Source: Candidatus Rhodobacter oscarellae (lineage in GTDB: Bacteria; Pseudomonadota; Alphaproteobacteria; Rhodobacterales; Rhodobacteraceae). Taken from it: a DNA stretch of 64,000 nt. Below the pieces are notes generated by a model. That model had not been told where the DNA came from. It worked only from the letters and a program-made list of their open reading frames with translations, and searched no databases. Position numbers and translations under genes: made by a program. The number at the start of each line of letters is the position of its first letter. Within the stretch, counting starts at the first letter, position 1. This document shows positions 1 to 7,814 of this stretch, in pieces. The stretch is taken from NCBI RefSeq assembly GCF_001078595.1, contig NZ_LFTY01000002.1:3544862-3608861 (forward strand), in the 5' to 3' direction.

Positions 1-369
1 CGAAGAGTAAAGCTGAAAGAAGGGCAGGGCGAAGACCGCCGCGGGGGCCATGCGGTTCGTCAAAAGCCAGAAGAACAGCTGCTTGTCGCCCAGGAACCGG
101 TAGCGCGAGAACGCGTAGGCCGCAGGCAGCGCCACGCAGACCGAGATCACCGTGTTCAGCGACACGTAGAGGATCGAGTTGATGTAGCCCCAATACCAGG
201 TCGGATCGGTGAAGATCACCCGGTAGTTCTCGAGCGTGAATGTCTGCGGGAACAGGCTGAAGCCCGACAGGATCTCTCCGGTCGTCTTAAAGCTCATCGC
301 CACCAGCCAGTAAATCGGCAGCATCAGGAAGGCGATGTAAAGGATCGGGACGAGCGAACGCTTTCTCAT
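1..369 (-). CDS. glpQ: Glycerol-type ABC transporter permease GlpQ (partial, N-terminal 123 aa)
   Basis: This is the second inner-membrane permease of the importer encoded up to 5234; the gene runs off the left edge, so the EAA loop that contacts the ATPases is not visible. The visible part opens MRKRSLVPILYIAFLMLPIYWL, a first membrane segment, followed by a short periplasmic loop and the start of a MalG-type permease domain. The ATG at 369-367 overlaps the TGA of the upstream permease gene (368-366) in an ATGA arrangement, so the two are translationally coupled. The name rests on operon order and on the substrate-binding protein, which resembles the Rhizobium GlpV glycerol binder. A related polyol or sugar substrate cannot be excluded. 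Confidence 0.75.
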   Translation of the reverse strand, partial: MRKRSLVPILYIAFLMLPIYWLVAMSFKTTGEILSGFSLFPQTFTLENYRVIFTDPTWYWGYINSILYVSLNTVISVCVALPAAYAFSRYRFLGDKQLFFWLLTNRMAPAAVFALPFFQLYSS

Positions 370-1229
370 TTCACGTCATCCTTCGTCATCAGCGTGTAGA
401 ACAGCCACGAGACCAGCAGCGTGATTGCAAAGTAGATCAGGCTCATCGCCGCGGCGGGGCCCAGGTCGAACTGCCCCAGCGCGATCTTGACCAGGTCAAT
501 CGACAGCAGCGTCGTCGAGTTGCCCGGCCCGCCGCCGGTGAGCACGAAGGGCTCGGTATAGATGTTAAAGCTGTCCATGAACCGCAGCAGGATCGCGATG
601 GTCAGCACGGTCTTCATCTTGGGCAGCTGGATGTAGCGGAACACCTTCCAGGGGCTTGCGCCGTCGATCTTGGCCGCCTGGTAATAGGCGTCAGGGATCG
701 ACACCAGCCCCGCATAGCTCAGCAGCACCACCAGCGAGGTCCAGTGCCAGACATCCATCGTGATGATCGTGACCCAGGCCGCAAAGGGGTTCTGCGTCAT
801 GTCGTAGGGTATGCCCAAAGTGTTGTTCATCAGATAGCCCAGCAGGCCGATCTCGGGCAGGGTGAAGATGTTCCACATCGCGCCCACCACGTTCCACGGG
901 ATCAGCATCGGCAGGGCCATGGTCACCAGGCAGACGGGCACCCAGAACCCCTGCCGCGGCATGGACAGTGCAATCGCGATGCCCAAAGGGACCTCGATGA
1001 TCAGGATCAGGAAGGTGAACAGGAACTGCCGCCCCAGCGCCGCCTGGAAGCGGTCCGAGCGCAGGATCTGCTCGAACCAGTCCAACCCTTGCCAGAAAAA
1101 GACGTTATTCCCAAAGGTCTCCTGCACCGAGTAGTTCACCACGGTCATAATCGGCACCAGCGCGTTGAACGCGACCAGCAGCAAGACCGGCAGCACAAAG
1201 AACCAGGCCTTTTGGTTTTCCGTTCTCAT
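366..1229 (-). CDS. glpP: Glycerol-type ABC transporter permease GlpP
   Basis: A 287-residue MalF-type permease of a carbohydrate-uptake ABC system. It has an N-terminal membrane segment (about residues 8-30), several further hydrophobic spans and a cytoplasmic EAA-like loop (QAAKIDGASPWKVFRYIQLP, around residues 183-202) that docks on the ATPase pair. The ATG at 1229 overlaps the end of the upstream ATPase gene (stop at 1226-1228) by 4 bp, and its own stop overlaps the start of glpQ, so the three genes are tightly coupled. By family knowledge it forms the transmembrane channel with GlpQ. Substrate assignment to glycerol follows from the neighbouring binding protein. Confidence 0.8.
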   Translation of the reverse strand: MRTENQKAWFFVLPVLLLVAFNALVPIMTVVNYSVQETFGNNVFFWQGLDWFEQILRSDRFQAALGRQFLFTFLILIIEVPLGIAIALSMPRQGFWVPVCLVTMALPMLIPWNVVGAMWNIFTLPEIGLLGYLMNNTLGIPYDMTQNPFAAWVTIITMDVWHWTSLVVLLSYAGLVSIPDAYYQAAKIDGASPWKVFRYIQLPKMKTVLTIAILLRFMDSFNIYTEPFVLTGGGPGNSTTLLSIDLVKIALGQFDLGPAAAMSLIYFAITLLVSWLFYTLMTKDDVK

Positions 1230-2302
1230 GTCGCGGCCTCCGTTGCGACCCAGCCGTCTCTGTAAAGGCGGGTTTGATCCTGTCGAAAGCCCAGATGCAC
1301 GGTCTCGCCCTGAAGGGGCGGGTCGCCGGGCACGATGGCCTTGACCAGGGTGGGGCCCGCGATCGCCTCGACCACGCAGTGGCGCCCGACATCAGAGACC
1401 TTGCGGACCTGCGCCTCGACGCCCGCCGCGCCAAGGGTCACGTATTCCGGGCGGATGCCGATCTGGGTCAGCCCGCCCGCGCCTTTTATCGGCCCCTCCA
1501 GCGCAACGCCTTGGCCCTGGAAGGACACGCGCCCGCCGCTGCTTTCCTCTGCGGGCAGCAGGTTCATGCCCGGCGAGCCGATGAAATGGCCCACGAATGT
1601 GTGCTGGGGGCGCTCGAAAAGCTCGACCGGTGTGCCGATCTGCACCACCTCACCGTCTTGCATCACGACGACCTGGTCGGCAAAGGTCAGCGCTTCCGTC
1701 TGGTCATGGGTGACGTAGATCATGGTGGCCTTAACGCGCTGATGCAGCTCTTTCAGCTTGCTGCGCAGCTTCCACTTGAGATGCGGGTCGATCACGGTCA
1801 GCGGCTCGTCGAACATGACCACGTTGACGTCGTCGCGCACCAAGCCGCGCCCCATCGAGATCTTTTGCTTGTTGTCGGGGGAAAGATGCGCGGCGCGGAT
1901 GTCCAGCATCTCCTCGACCTCCAGCAGGGCCGCGATCTCGGCCACGCGCTCGGCGATCTTGGACGCGGCCACGCCGCGGTTGCGCAGCGGAAAGGCCAGG
2001 TTCTCGCGCACAGTCATGGTGTCGTAGATCACCGGGAACTGGAATACCTGGGCGATGTTGCGCTTGTCTGGCGCCAAGGCGGTGACGTCCTGGTCGTCGA
2101 ACAGAATGCGCCCCTCCGAGGGCGACAGCAGGCCGGATATGATGTTGAGCAGGGTCGACTTGCCGCAACCGGACGGCCCAAGCAGCGCGTAGGCGCCGCC
2201 GTCCATCCAATCCAGGTCGATTTCCTTCAGCGCGTAGTCCTCTGGCCCCTTGGGGTTGGCAAGGTAGGAGTGGCGCAGGTTAGAGAGCGTGATCTTGGCC
2301 AC
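1226..2302 (-). CDS. glpT: ABC transporter ATP-binding protein GlpT (degenerate signature motif)
   Basis: A 358-residue MalK/UgpC-type ATPase. Walker A (GPSGCGKST, residues 42-50), Walker B with catalytic Glu166 (VVMFDEP) and the H-loop His199 (YVTHD) are intact. The signature motif, however, reads LSPDNKQ (140-146) instead of LSGGQQQ. A C-terminal OB-type regulatory domain follows from about residue 240. The GTG start at 2302 is chosen because the codons read VAKITLSNLRHSY, the usual beginning of the family, with GGAGGTG about 7 nt upstream; an in-frame extension further 5' overlaps the previous gene. It presumably forms a heterodimer with GlpS, encoded just upstream, and drives glycerol uptake. 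Confidence 0.78.
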   Translation of the reverse strand: MAKITLSNLRHSYLANPKGPEDYALKEIDLDWMDGGAYALLGPSGCGKSTLLNIISGLLSPSEGRILFDDQDVTALAPDKRNIAQVFQFPVIYDTMTVRENLAFPLRNRGVAASKIAERVAEIAALLEVEEMLDIRAAHLSPDNKQKISMGRGLVRDDVNVVMFDEPLTVIDPHLKWKLRSKLKELHQRVKATMIYVTHDQTEALTFADQVVVMQDGEVVQIGTPVELFERPQHTFVGHFIGSPGMNLLPAEESSGGRVSFQGQGVALEGPIKGAGGLTQIGIRPEYVTLGAAGVEAQVRKVSDVGRHCVVEAIAGPTLVKAIVPGDPPLQGETVHLGFRQDQTRLYRDGWVATEAAT

Positions 2303-2360
2303 TACCGCACCTCCGTCTGGATGCACGAAAAGGGGCGAGCCATGTTCGACAACATTTGGG

Positions 2361-3425
2361 TCACGCGACGCGCCTTCCGTCCTGGGTAAAGTAAAGCGCC
2401 TTTGCGGCGTCCATGAAGAACTGGTGCTCGGCGCCGACCTCATAGGGGTGCACGCCGTGGGCCAGCGAGACCCAGCCATTCGCGCCCATCTGGAAATGCG
2501 CGCTGGATTCCGAGCCGGAAAGCTCGGTGACCTGCACCACGCCGTTCAGGGCGACATCCGCCTCTGATGTGCGCTGCGGCGTGACGTGATGCGGGCGCAT
2601 CGCCACGGTGTAGGCGCCGTCCGGCAGATTGGCGGCGTCGCCCTGCATGGTCCAGCTCGCCCCGGTGGGCAATGATGCGGTGGTGCCGGCCTTGGTGATC
2701 TGGGCGGCGTTGATCGGCGGATCAGAGAACACCCGCGCCGCGGTCAGGCTGTCCGGGTCGCGGTAGATCTGCGCGGTCGGCCCGAATTGCGAGACCGACC
2801 CGTCCTCCATCAGCGCGGTCACCCCGCCAAGCAGCAGGGCCTCCTCGGGCTCGGAGGTCGCGTAAACCACGACGGCCCCGCGCCCGGCGAAAAGTTCTGG
2901 CAGTTGCTCGCGCAGCTCCTCGCGCAGCTTGTAATCCAGGTTCGCCAGCGGCTCGTCCAGGAACACCGCGCGGCTTTCTTTGGCGATGGCACGGGCCAGG
3001 GCGCAGCGCTGTTGCTGCCCGCCGCTAAGCTCCTGCGGGCGCCGGTTCAGCATCGGGCGCAGCTGCAGGATGTCGGCGGCCTCCTCGACGCGGCCTTGAA
3101 TTTCGGACTTGGCCATCCCGGCCACGCGCAGCGGCGAGGCGATGTTGTCGAAGACGGACATATGCGGGTAGTTCACGAAGAACTGGTGCACCAAGCTGAT
3201 ATTGCGCTTTTGCGTGGACAGCTTCGAGACGTCCTCGCCATTCATCCAGATCTGTCCCGAGGCCAGCGGGTCCAGCCCGGCCATCAGCTTGATCAGAGAG
3301 GTCTTGCCCGATCCGGTCTGCCCGAGCAGAACGTTAAAACGCCCAGCCTCCATGACCAGAGACGTGGGCTTGATATGGGTGATGCCGCGCAGCGTCTTGG
3401 AGGCGGCCTTCAGCTCTATCGTCAT
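2361..3425 (-). CDS. glpS: ABC transporter ATP-binding protein GlpS (H-loop His replaced by Ser)
   Basis: A 354-residue MalK-type ATPase, first of two in the operon. Walker A (GQTGSGKT, 35-42), the signature LSGGQ (133-137) and Walker B with Glu158 (AVFLDEP) are canonical, but the H-loop reads YATSEPEEAL, so Ser191 stands where the switch histidine belongs. The ATG at 3425 gives the N-terminus MTIELKAASKTLRGI; an upstream in-frame extension has no family support. The gene lies 75 bp after the binding-protein gene, separated by a strong hairpin (3451-3480), and 58 bp before glpT. Two different ATPases in one importer match the rhizobial GlpS/GlpT arrangement. Confidence 0.78.
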   Translation of the reverse strand: MTIELKAASKTLRGITHIKPTSLVMEAGRFNVLLGQTGSGKTSLIKLMAGLDPLASGQIWMNGEDVSKLSTQKRNISLVHQFFVNYPHMSVFDNIASPLRVAGMAKSEIQGRVEEAADILQLRPMLNRRPQELSGGQQQRCALARAIAKESRAVFLDEPLANLDYKLREELREQLPELFAGRGAVVVYATSEPEEALLLGGVTALMEDGSVSQFGPTAQIYRDPDSLTAARVFSDPPINAAQITKAGTTASLPTGASWTMQGDAANLPDGAYTVAMRPHHVTPQRTSEADVALNGVVQVTELSGSESSAHFQMGANGWVSLAHGVHPYEVGAEHQFFMDAAKALYFTQDGRRVA

Positions 3426-3450
3426 GGATGTTCTACCCCGGTCCCTCTGC

Positions 3451-3480
3451 ATGTAGGGCGGGACTGGTCCCGCCCTACAT
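3451..3480 (-). terminator. Perfect 13-bp hairpin between glpV and glpS
   Basis: The arms 3451-3463 (ATGTAGGGCGGGA) and 3468-3480 are exact reverse complements around a 4-nt loop CTGG. No T-run follows on the minus strand. Lying just after the abundant binding-protein gene and before the ATPase genes, it most likely acts as an mRNA-stabilising or partial attenuating element that raises binding protein over membrane parts, as REP hairpins do after malE. That role is inferred. Confidence 0.6.
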
Positions 3481-3500
3481 CGTGTCTCAAGCGCTTGGCG

Positions 3501-5234
3501 CTACTGGTTCCAGCGCGCGACAAGTTCGTCATAGTTGACGGTCTCGCCCTGCGGCTTCTCGTTCTCCAGCGGGGGCTTGGCGCCGCCATTGGCGTACCAG
3601 AACTCGGCCGGTTGCTTTTCGTTCAGGCGCGGGCCGCAGCCGCCATAGATGCCGGCGGCCTCGTCAGCCGACTGCATCCGGGCCATGGTCACGTCCATCT
3701 CCTCGGCCAGGCGGTTCATCGCCTCTTGCGGGCTGAAGGCGCCCGAGTTCACGTCACCGATCTGTTGCCACCAGATCTGCGCCAGCTTGGGGTAGTCCGG
3801 CACGTTGATGCCCGTGGGCGACCATGCCACGCGGTCCGGCGAGCGATAGAACTCGACCAATCCGCCCAGCTTGGGCGCGCGCTCGGTGAAGCTTTCGTGG
3901 TTGACCGAGCTGTCGCGGATGAAGGTCAGGCCAACATGGCTTTTCTTCACGTCCACGGTCTTAGAGGTCACGAACTGCGCATAGAGCCAAGCGGCCTGGG
4001 CGCGGTCCGACGGGGTGGACTTGAGGAAGGTCCAGGAACCCACGTCCTGATAGCCGACCTTCTGGCCCTCTTCCCAGTACGGGCCGTGGGGCGACGGCGC
4101 CATCCGCCACAGCGGGTTGCCATCGGCGTCCACCGTGTTGTTGCCTTCTGACTGCGGCTTCACCATGTCGGCGGTGAAGGCGGTGTACCAGAAGATCTGC
4201 TGCGCCACGTTGCCTTGGGAAAGCGCGGGCAGCGACTGGTAGAAGTCGAACGACGCCGCACCCGGGGGCGCGTAGTTGCGCAGCCACTCGTCCCATTTGC
4301 GGATCGCGTAGACCGCCGCCGGGCCGTTGGCGGCCCCGCCGCGCTCGACCGAGGCGCCGACCGGGTTGCAGCTGCCCGCTTCCATGCGGATGCCCCATTC
4401 GTCGATCGGGATGCCGTTCGGCTCGCCCTTCGATCCGGCGCCGGCCATCGACAGCCAGGCGTCGGTCATCCGCCAGCCCAGATCGGGCGCGCGCTTGCCG
4501 TAGTCCATGTGGCCGTAGATCGCGACGCCGTCGATTTCCTTTACGTCGTTAGAGAAGAAATCGGCGATGTCCTCATAGGCGGACCAGTTCACCGGCACGC
4601 CCAGGTCATAGCCGTACTTGGCCTTGAACGCGGCCTTGTTGCCCTCGTCGTCGAACCAGTCCTTGCGGAACCAGTAGAGGTTCGCGAACTGCTGGTCGGG
4701 CAGCTGGTAGAGGTTGCCATCCGGCCCGGTGGTGAACTGGATGCCCATGAAGTCTTCCAGGTCCAACGTCGGGCTGGTCGTGGCCGCCCAGTCGCCCGCC
4801 ATTTGCTCGGTCAGGTTATAGGCCAGCTGCAGCCGCGAATGCGTGCCGATCAGGTCGCTGTCATTGACGTAGCCGTCATAGAGGTTCCGTTGGGTCTGCA
4901 TCTGGGTTTGCACCGCCTGCACGACCTCGCCCTCGCCCAGGATCTGGTGGTTCACCTTGATGCCGGTGATCTCTTCGAAGGCCTTGGTCAGGACCTCGGA
5001 TTCGTAGCCATGCGTCGGGATGCCCTCGGACAGCACGTTGATCTCCATGCCCGAGAACGGCGCGGCGGCGTCGATAAACCACTGCATCTCGGCCATCTGC
5101 TCGTCTTTCGACAAGGTGGATGGCTGGAACTCTTGGTCAATCCATTTCGTGGCCGCCGCGGCGTCAGCAAAAGCGGCACCAGACCCCGCGATGACGGCCG
5201 CAGCCGCAGTCGCGGAGAGTAGATACTTGCGCAT
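3501..5234 (-). CDS. glpV: Glycerol-type ABC transporter substrate-binding protein GlpV
   Basis: A large periplasmic binding protein (577 residues, versus about 400 for most sugar binders) with a Sec signal peptide (residues 1-23, cleavage after AFA). Segments such as KWIDQEFQPSTLSKD near the mature N-terminus, LPDQQFANLYWFRKDWF, WSAYEDIADFF and KLGGLVEFYRSPDRVAW match my recollection of the GlpV glycerol-binding protein of Rhizobium leguminosarum. The ATG at 5234 has GGGAGGAGA immediately upstream. It is the first gene of the operon glpV-S-T-P-Q. Whether the true ligand is glycerol or another small polyol cannot be settled from sequence alone. Confidence 0.8.
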   Translation of the reverse strand: MRKYLLSATAAAAVIAGSGAAFADAAAATKWIDQEFQPSTLSKDEQMAEMQWFIDAAAPFSGMEINVLSEGIPTHGYESEVLTKAFEEITGIKVNHQILGEGEVVQAVQTQMQTQRNLYDGYVNDSDLIGTHSRLQLAYNLTEQMAGDWAATTSPTLDLEDFMGIQFTTGPDGNLYQLPDQQFANLYWFRKDWFDDEGNKAAFKAKYGYDLGVPVNWSAYEDIADFFSNDVKEIDGVAIYGHMDYGKRAPDLGWRMTDAWLSMAGAGSKGEPNGIPIDEWGIRMEAGSCNPVGASVERGGAANGPAAVYAIRKWDEWLRNYAPPGAASFDFYQSLPALSQGNVAQQIFWYTAFTADMVKPQSEGNNTVDADGNPLWRMAPSPHGPYWEEGQKVGYQDVGSWTFLKSTPSDRAQAAWLYAQFVTSKTVDVKKSHVGLTFIRDSSVNHESFTERAPKLGGLVEFYRSPDRVAWSPTGINVPDYPKLAQIWWQQIGDVNSGAFSPQEAMNRLAEEMDVTMARMQSADEAAGIYGGCGPRLNEKQPAEFWYANGGAKPPLENEKPQGETVNYDELVARWNQ

Positions 5235-5287
5235 CTCGTCTCCTCCCAAATTTCGTTTTAAAGCCGTAATCTCCGGCTGCCTAAAGC

Positions 5288-5314
5288 GTAGGCAGAACAG
5301 CAGAGAGCTGTCAA
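5288..5314 (-). promoter_or_regulatory. Candidate promoter of the glp importer operon
   Basis: On the minus strand a perfect -35 hexamer TTGACA lies at 5314-5309, followed after 17-18 nt by the weak -10 candidate TACGCT, about 50 nt upstream of the glpV start codon. The DNA just upstream of it (5315-5365) is strikingly AT-rich for this genome, consistent with an UP element or a regulator site. No specific operator was identified. Confidence 0.4.
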
Positions 5315-5383
5315 ACTATTAATTTAGTAGATAAATAGACATTATATATCAGTGAATTAAGAGGTTGTCGCGCGGCAAATTCC

Positions 5384-6271
5384 TTACGCATCGTCGCGGC
5401 AAAGCGCCTGACACAGGCAATGCACGCCGCCGCCGCCAAGCGTGAACATCGACATATCCGGGTCGTAAACCTCAAAGCCCAGGGCGCGCATCTTGGCGTT
5501 CAGCTCGGTCGCGCCGGCCATCGACAGCACCTTGCCGTTGCCCAGAGCCACCAGGTTCACGCCCAGATTCTTGGCCTCGCGATACTCGACCTCGACGATC
5601 TCGATCCCCCAGCCGCGCACAATGTCCACCAGCCAGGGCTCCATCGCGTCCACGCAGGCGACGGCGAGCTTCTCGGCTAGGGGCACGATCAAGCCGTCCA
5701 TATGCACGAATTCGCGGCTGATGGGGGCGACGACGGCCTCCCAGCCCTCGGCGCGGACCCAATCGGCGACCTGCTCGGAGCCCGCCTTCTCGGAGCGCTC
5801 GCCGCAATAGCCGATCAGCACCCGCCCGGGCTCGATGATGTTGAAATCGCCGCCCTCGAAATGCCCAGCCGTGGCGAAGTTCCAGATCGGGATCCCCGCC
5901 TCTTGGTAGAACTTGATCGCGGTGACGTAATCGGCGCGGCGCACCTTCAGCTGCATGTGGCAGATCAGGGCGCCCCAGGGCGTCATGGCAGAGCTGTCGC
6001 GCGCAAAGAAGTTGCGGTGCAGCGCCTCGTCGGCGTCCAGGTAGTGGCAGGTGACGCCGTTCTCTTCGTAGATCGAGACCATCTCGGAATGCTGCTGCAT
6101 GGCAAGTTGCAGACCGAATTTGTGGCCGGTGCGGTCGGCATTGGCCAGGGTGCGCCCGATCAGCGGCCCGGCCTCGACCCAGCGGTAGAACTCCGGCTTG
6201 CCCAGCAGCACGTCATGCAGCTTGGCGTAGTCGTTGTTGATGCCCCAAGCCTTCGGCTGTCCGTCTGCCAT
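5384..6271 (-). CDS. Guanidino-group hydrolase of the DDAH/arginine deiminase superfamily
   Basis: A 295-residue penteine-fold enzyme. The catalytic set is visible: Asp92 in FARDSS, Glu139 in HFEGGD, His190 in VHMDG and Cys285 in GGVHC. These residues attack guanidino carbons in dimethylarginine dimethylaminohydrolase, arginine deiminase and amidinotransferases. Length and motif spacing fit the DDAH-like branch, so hydrolysis of (methyl)arginine or a related guanidino compound is likely, but the substrate is inferred. Two ATG codons are adjacent (6274 and 6271); the second is chosen because GGGAGG sits at a better distance. It is upstream of the glp operon on the same strand but separated by a promoter region. 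Confidence 0.7.
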   Translation of the reverse strand: MADGQPKAWGINNDYAKLHDVLLGKPEFYRWVEAGPLIGRTLANADRTGHKFGLQLAMQQHSEMVSIYEENGVTCHYLDADEALHRNFFARDSSAMTPWGALICHMQLKVRRADYVTAIKFYQEAGIPIWNFATAGHFEGGDFNIIEPGRVLIGYCGERSEKAGSEQVADWVRAEGWEAVVAPISREFVHMDGLIVPLAEKLAVACVDAMEPWLVDIVRGWGIEIVEVEYREAKNLGVNLVALGNGKVLSMAGATELNAKMRALGFEVYDPDMSMFTLGGGGVHCLCQALCRDDA

Positions 6272-6398
6272 CATCGCCTCCCTTGCGGTACCTCGCCGAA
6301 ACTCTGCACCGCGAATGGCGCCGCGGCAAGCCTTCGCGGCGTTGACCCGTTGGCCATGGGATGTCACATGGCGGGCGCAGGCAGAACGGACGCAAGAC

Positions 6399-7085
6399 AT
6401 GAGCCATTACGACGAAAGCCCGGTGAACCCGCTGCCGCTTAGCGTGATGCTGCTGGCGCTTCTGATCGTGCTGCCAGAGCTGGCGTTCCAGGCGGGCGAG
6501 AACGGGCTGATCGGCGGGCCCGCGGCCATCGGTTGGCGCGCCGACGCGGTGGAGCGGTTCGCATTCTTCCCAGACGTGCTCTCGCAGATGGTCGACCGCA
6601 ACCTCTGGCCGCCAGAGCACCTTATGCGCATCGTCACGCATCCATTCGTGCACCCCAGCTTTATGTCGGTTGTCTTCGCCTTGGTCTTCACCTTGGCGCT
6701 GGGCAAGATGGTGGGCGAGGCGATGTCGGAATGGGCGGTGCCCGCGGTGTTTCTGGGGTCCAGCATCCTGGCGTCGCTGCTCTATTGGCTGATCTTCAAC
6801 GACCCGTTCCCGGTGTTCGGGGGCTTGCCTGGCGCATATGGGCTGATCGGGGCCTACACGTTCCTTTTGTGGCTGCGTCAGGTGGCGGCGGGCGGGCCGC
6901 AGCGCCAAGCCTTCACGCTCATCGCCTTACTGATGGGCATTCATGTGGTCTTCGCGCTGATCTATGGCAGCACAACGGGCGTCGCGCCGCGTATCCTGGG
7001 GTTCTTCGCGGGGTTCGGGCTGTCCTTCCTGGTGGTGCCCGGCGGGGTGGGCCGCCTGATGGAGTTCCTGCGCGCGCGGCGGTAG
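6399..7085 (+). CDS. Rhomboid-fold membrane protein lacking catalytic residues (pseudo-rhomboid)
   Basis: A 228-residue polytopic inner-membrane protein with about six hydrophobic segments. The arrangement HPFVHPSFMSVVFALVFTLALGK (residues 81-103) followed by a glycine-rich helix start GGLPGAYGLIGA (141-152) matches the rhomboid core. The active-site GxSG is replaced by G-L-P-G (Pro144), and the expected His near the last helix reads VAPRILGFFAG, so neither member of the Ser-His dyad is present. By analogy with iRhom and derlin proteins it may bind membrane substrates without cleaving them. The ATG at 6399 gives MSHYDESPVNPLPL. It is convergent with the DUF4139 remnant, whose stop lies 2 bp away. 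Confidence 0.6.
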   Translation: MSHYDESPVNPLPLSVMLLALLIVLPELAFQAGENGLIGGPAAIGWRADAVERFAFFPDVLSQMVDRNLWPPEHLMRIVTHPFVHPSFMSVVFALVFTLALGKMVGEAMSEWAVPAVFLGSSILASLLYWLIFNDPFPVFGGLPGAYGLIGAYTFLLWLRQVAAGGPQRQAFTLIALLMGIHVVFALIYGSTTGVAPRILGFFAGFGLSFLVVPGGVGRLMEFLRARR

Positions 7086-7087
7086 CT

Positions 7088-7662
7088 CTAGGGCCGCCAG
7101 AACAATTCCATCCCGTCCGGCCAGCTTAGGTTGTGGGTCAGGGTGATCGTCTCTGTGGCACCCGCGCCAACCTGGATCGACCAGGCGGAAACGCCGCGCC
7201 GGTTCTCGATATCGGTCTCGTTTGGGTTGGGCCGGGCGCGCGTGGTCACCACCAGGTCCTCCTGCTCGGAATAGGGCAGTGCATGCAGCAGACGCACATT
7301 GCGCGTCACGTCCCCGAGGTTCTCGATTGATAACCGCACGGTCTCGTCGCGCGTGTTCGTGACCGACACCAGCCCGCGGTCGCCGGTCTCGCGGTCAAGC
7401 ACCGCATGGTCCAGGCGCAGGCTTTCTTCGGGTCCAAAGCCGATCCTGGCGGTGGCCCCCGATGGGATCAGGTCGGTCTCTGCCTCGCCCACCAGGCGGT
7501 CGCCGCGATAGAGTTTGGCAATCGCTGGCGGCAGCAGCTCGCCGGTGTTCTTCAGCTCCGCCATCACGAACGCGCTTTCATCGCGCCGGGGCACGGCGAC
7601 AAAGCTGAGCTCCGCGTCCAGGGCGACCTGCCCAAGCGTCAGCACAAGCTGGTCGCCCGAAG
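7088..7662 (-). pseudogene. DUF4139-domain protein, C-terminal part, separated by IS insertion
   Basis: This is the 3' fragment of the gene whose 5' part lies at 9285-10339. The translation from about VSSGDQLVLTLGQVALDAELSF to the stop at 7088 is a beta-rich DUF4139 C-terminus ending NLSWPDGMELFWRP. Reading across the insertion site after removal of the element joins a Pro-Val-Thr-Leu-Pro coding stretch to Ser-Gly-Asp-Gln without a frame conflict, so the gene was probably intact before the insertion. No start or ribosome binding site of its own was recognised. Confidence 0.75.
7659..7662 (+). repeat. GAAG target-core copy at the left IS boundary
   Basis: GAAG occurs at 7659-7662 and again at 9285-9288 on either side of the IS110-family element. 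The uninterrupted gene would need only one copy, so this is the shared core at which the element recombined. The exact cut within the four bases cannot be placed. Confidence 0.55.
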
Positions 7663-7666
7663 ATAC

Positions 7667-7677
7667 CGTAATGGGCC
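7667..7677 (+). repeat. Left subterminal inverted repeat of the IS
   Basis: CGTAATGGGCC, exact reverse complement of the right copy at 9274-9284. The match extends one more base (C7666 with G9285), but that base on the right is part of the GAAG core. Confidence 0.75.
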
Positions 7678-7814
7678 TCGGCGCGAATCTCGGTCGTTAC
7701 GCTTGAAGCGGTGTCGCAGAGAGGGTGTCGTTGCCCTTTGATACGCATGATGCGTGTCTACGAGGTCTTGCCAGATGGCGCGCCTCAATTCCAAAGAATA
7801 GAAAGGACAACGAC

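Noticed and set aside
2787-4151. A 454-codon plus-strand frame antisense to glpS and glpV
   Set aside because: It is a codon-bias shadow: the opposite strand carries clear ABC-transporter genes with full motifs, and the frame has no domain or ribosome binding site.
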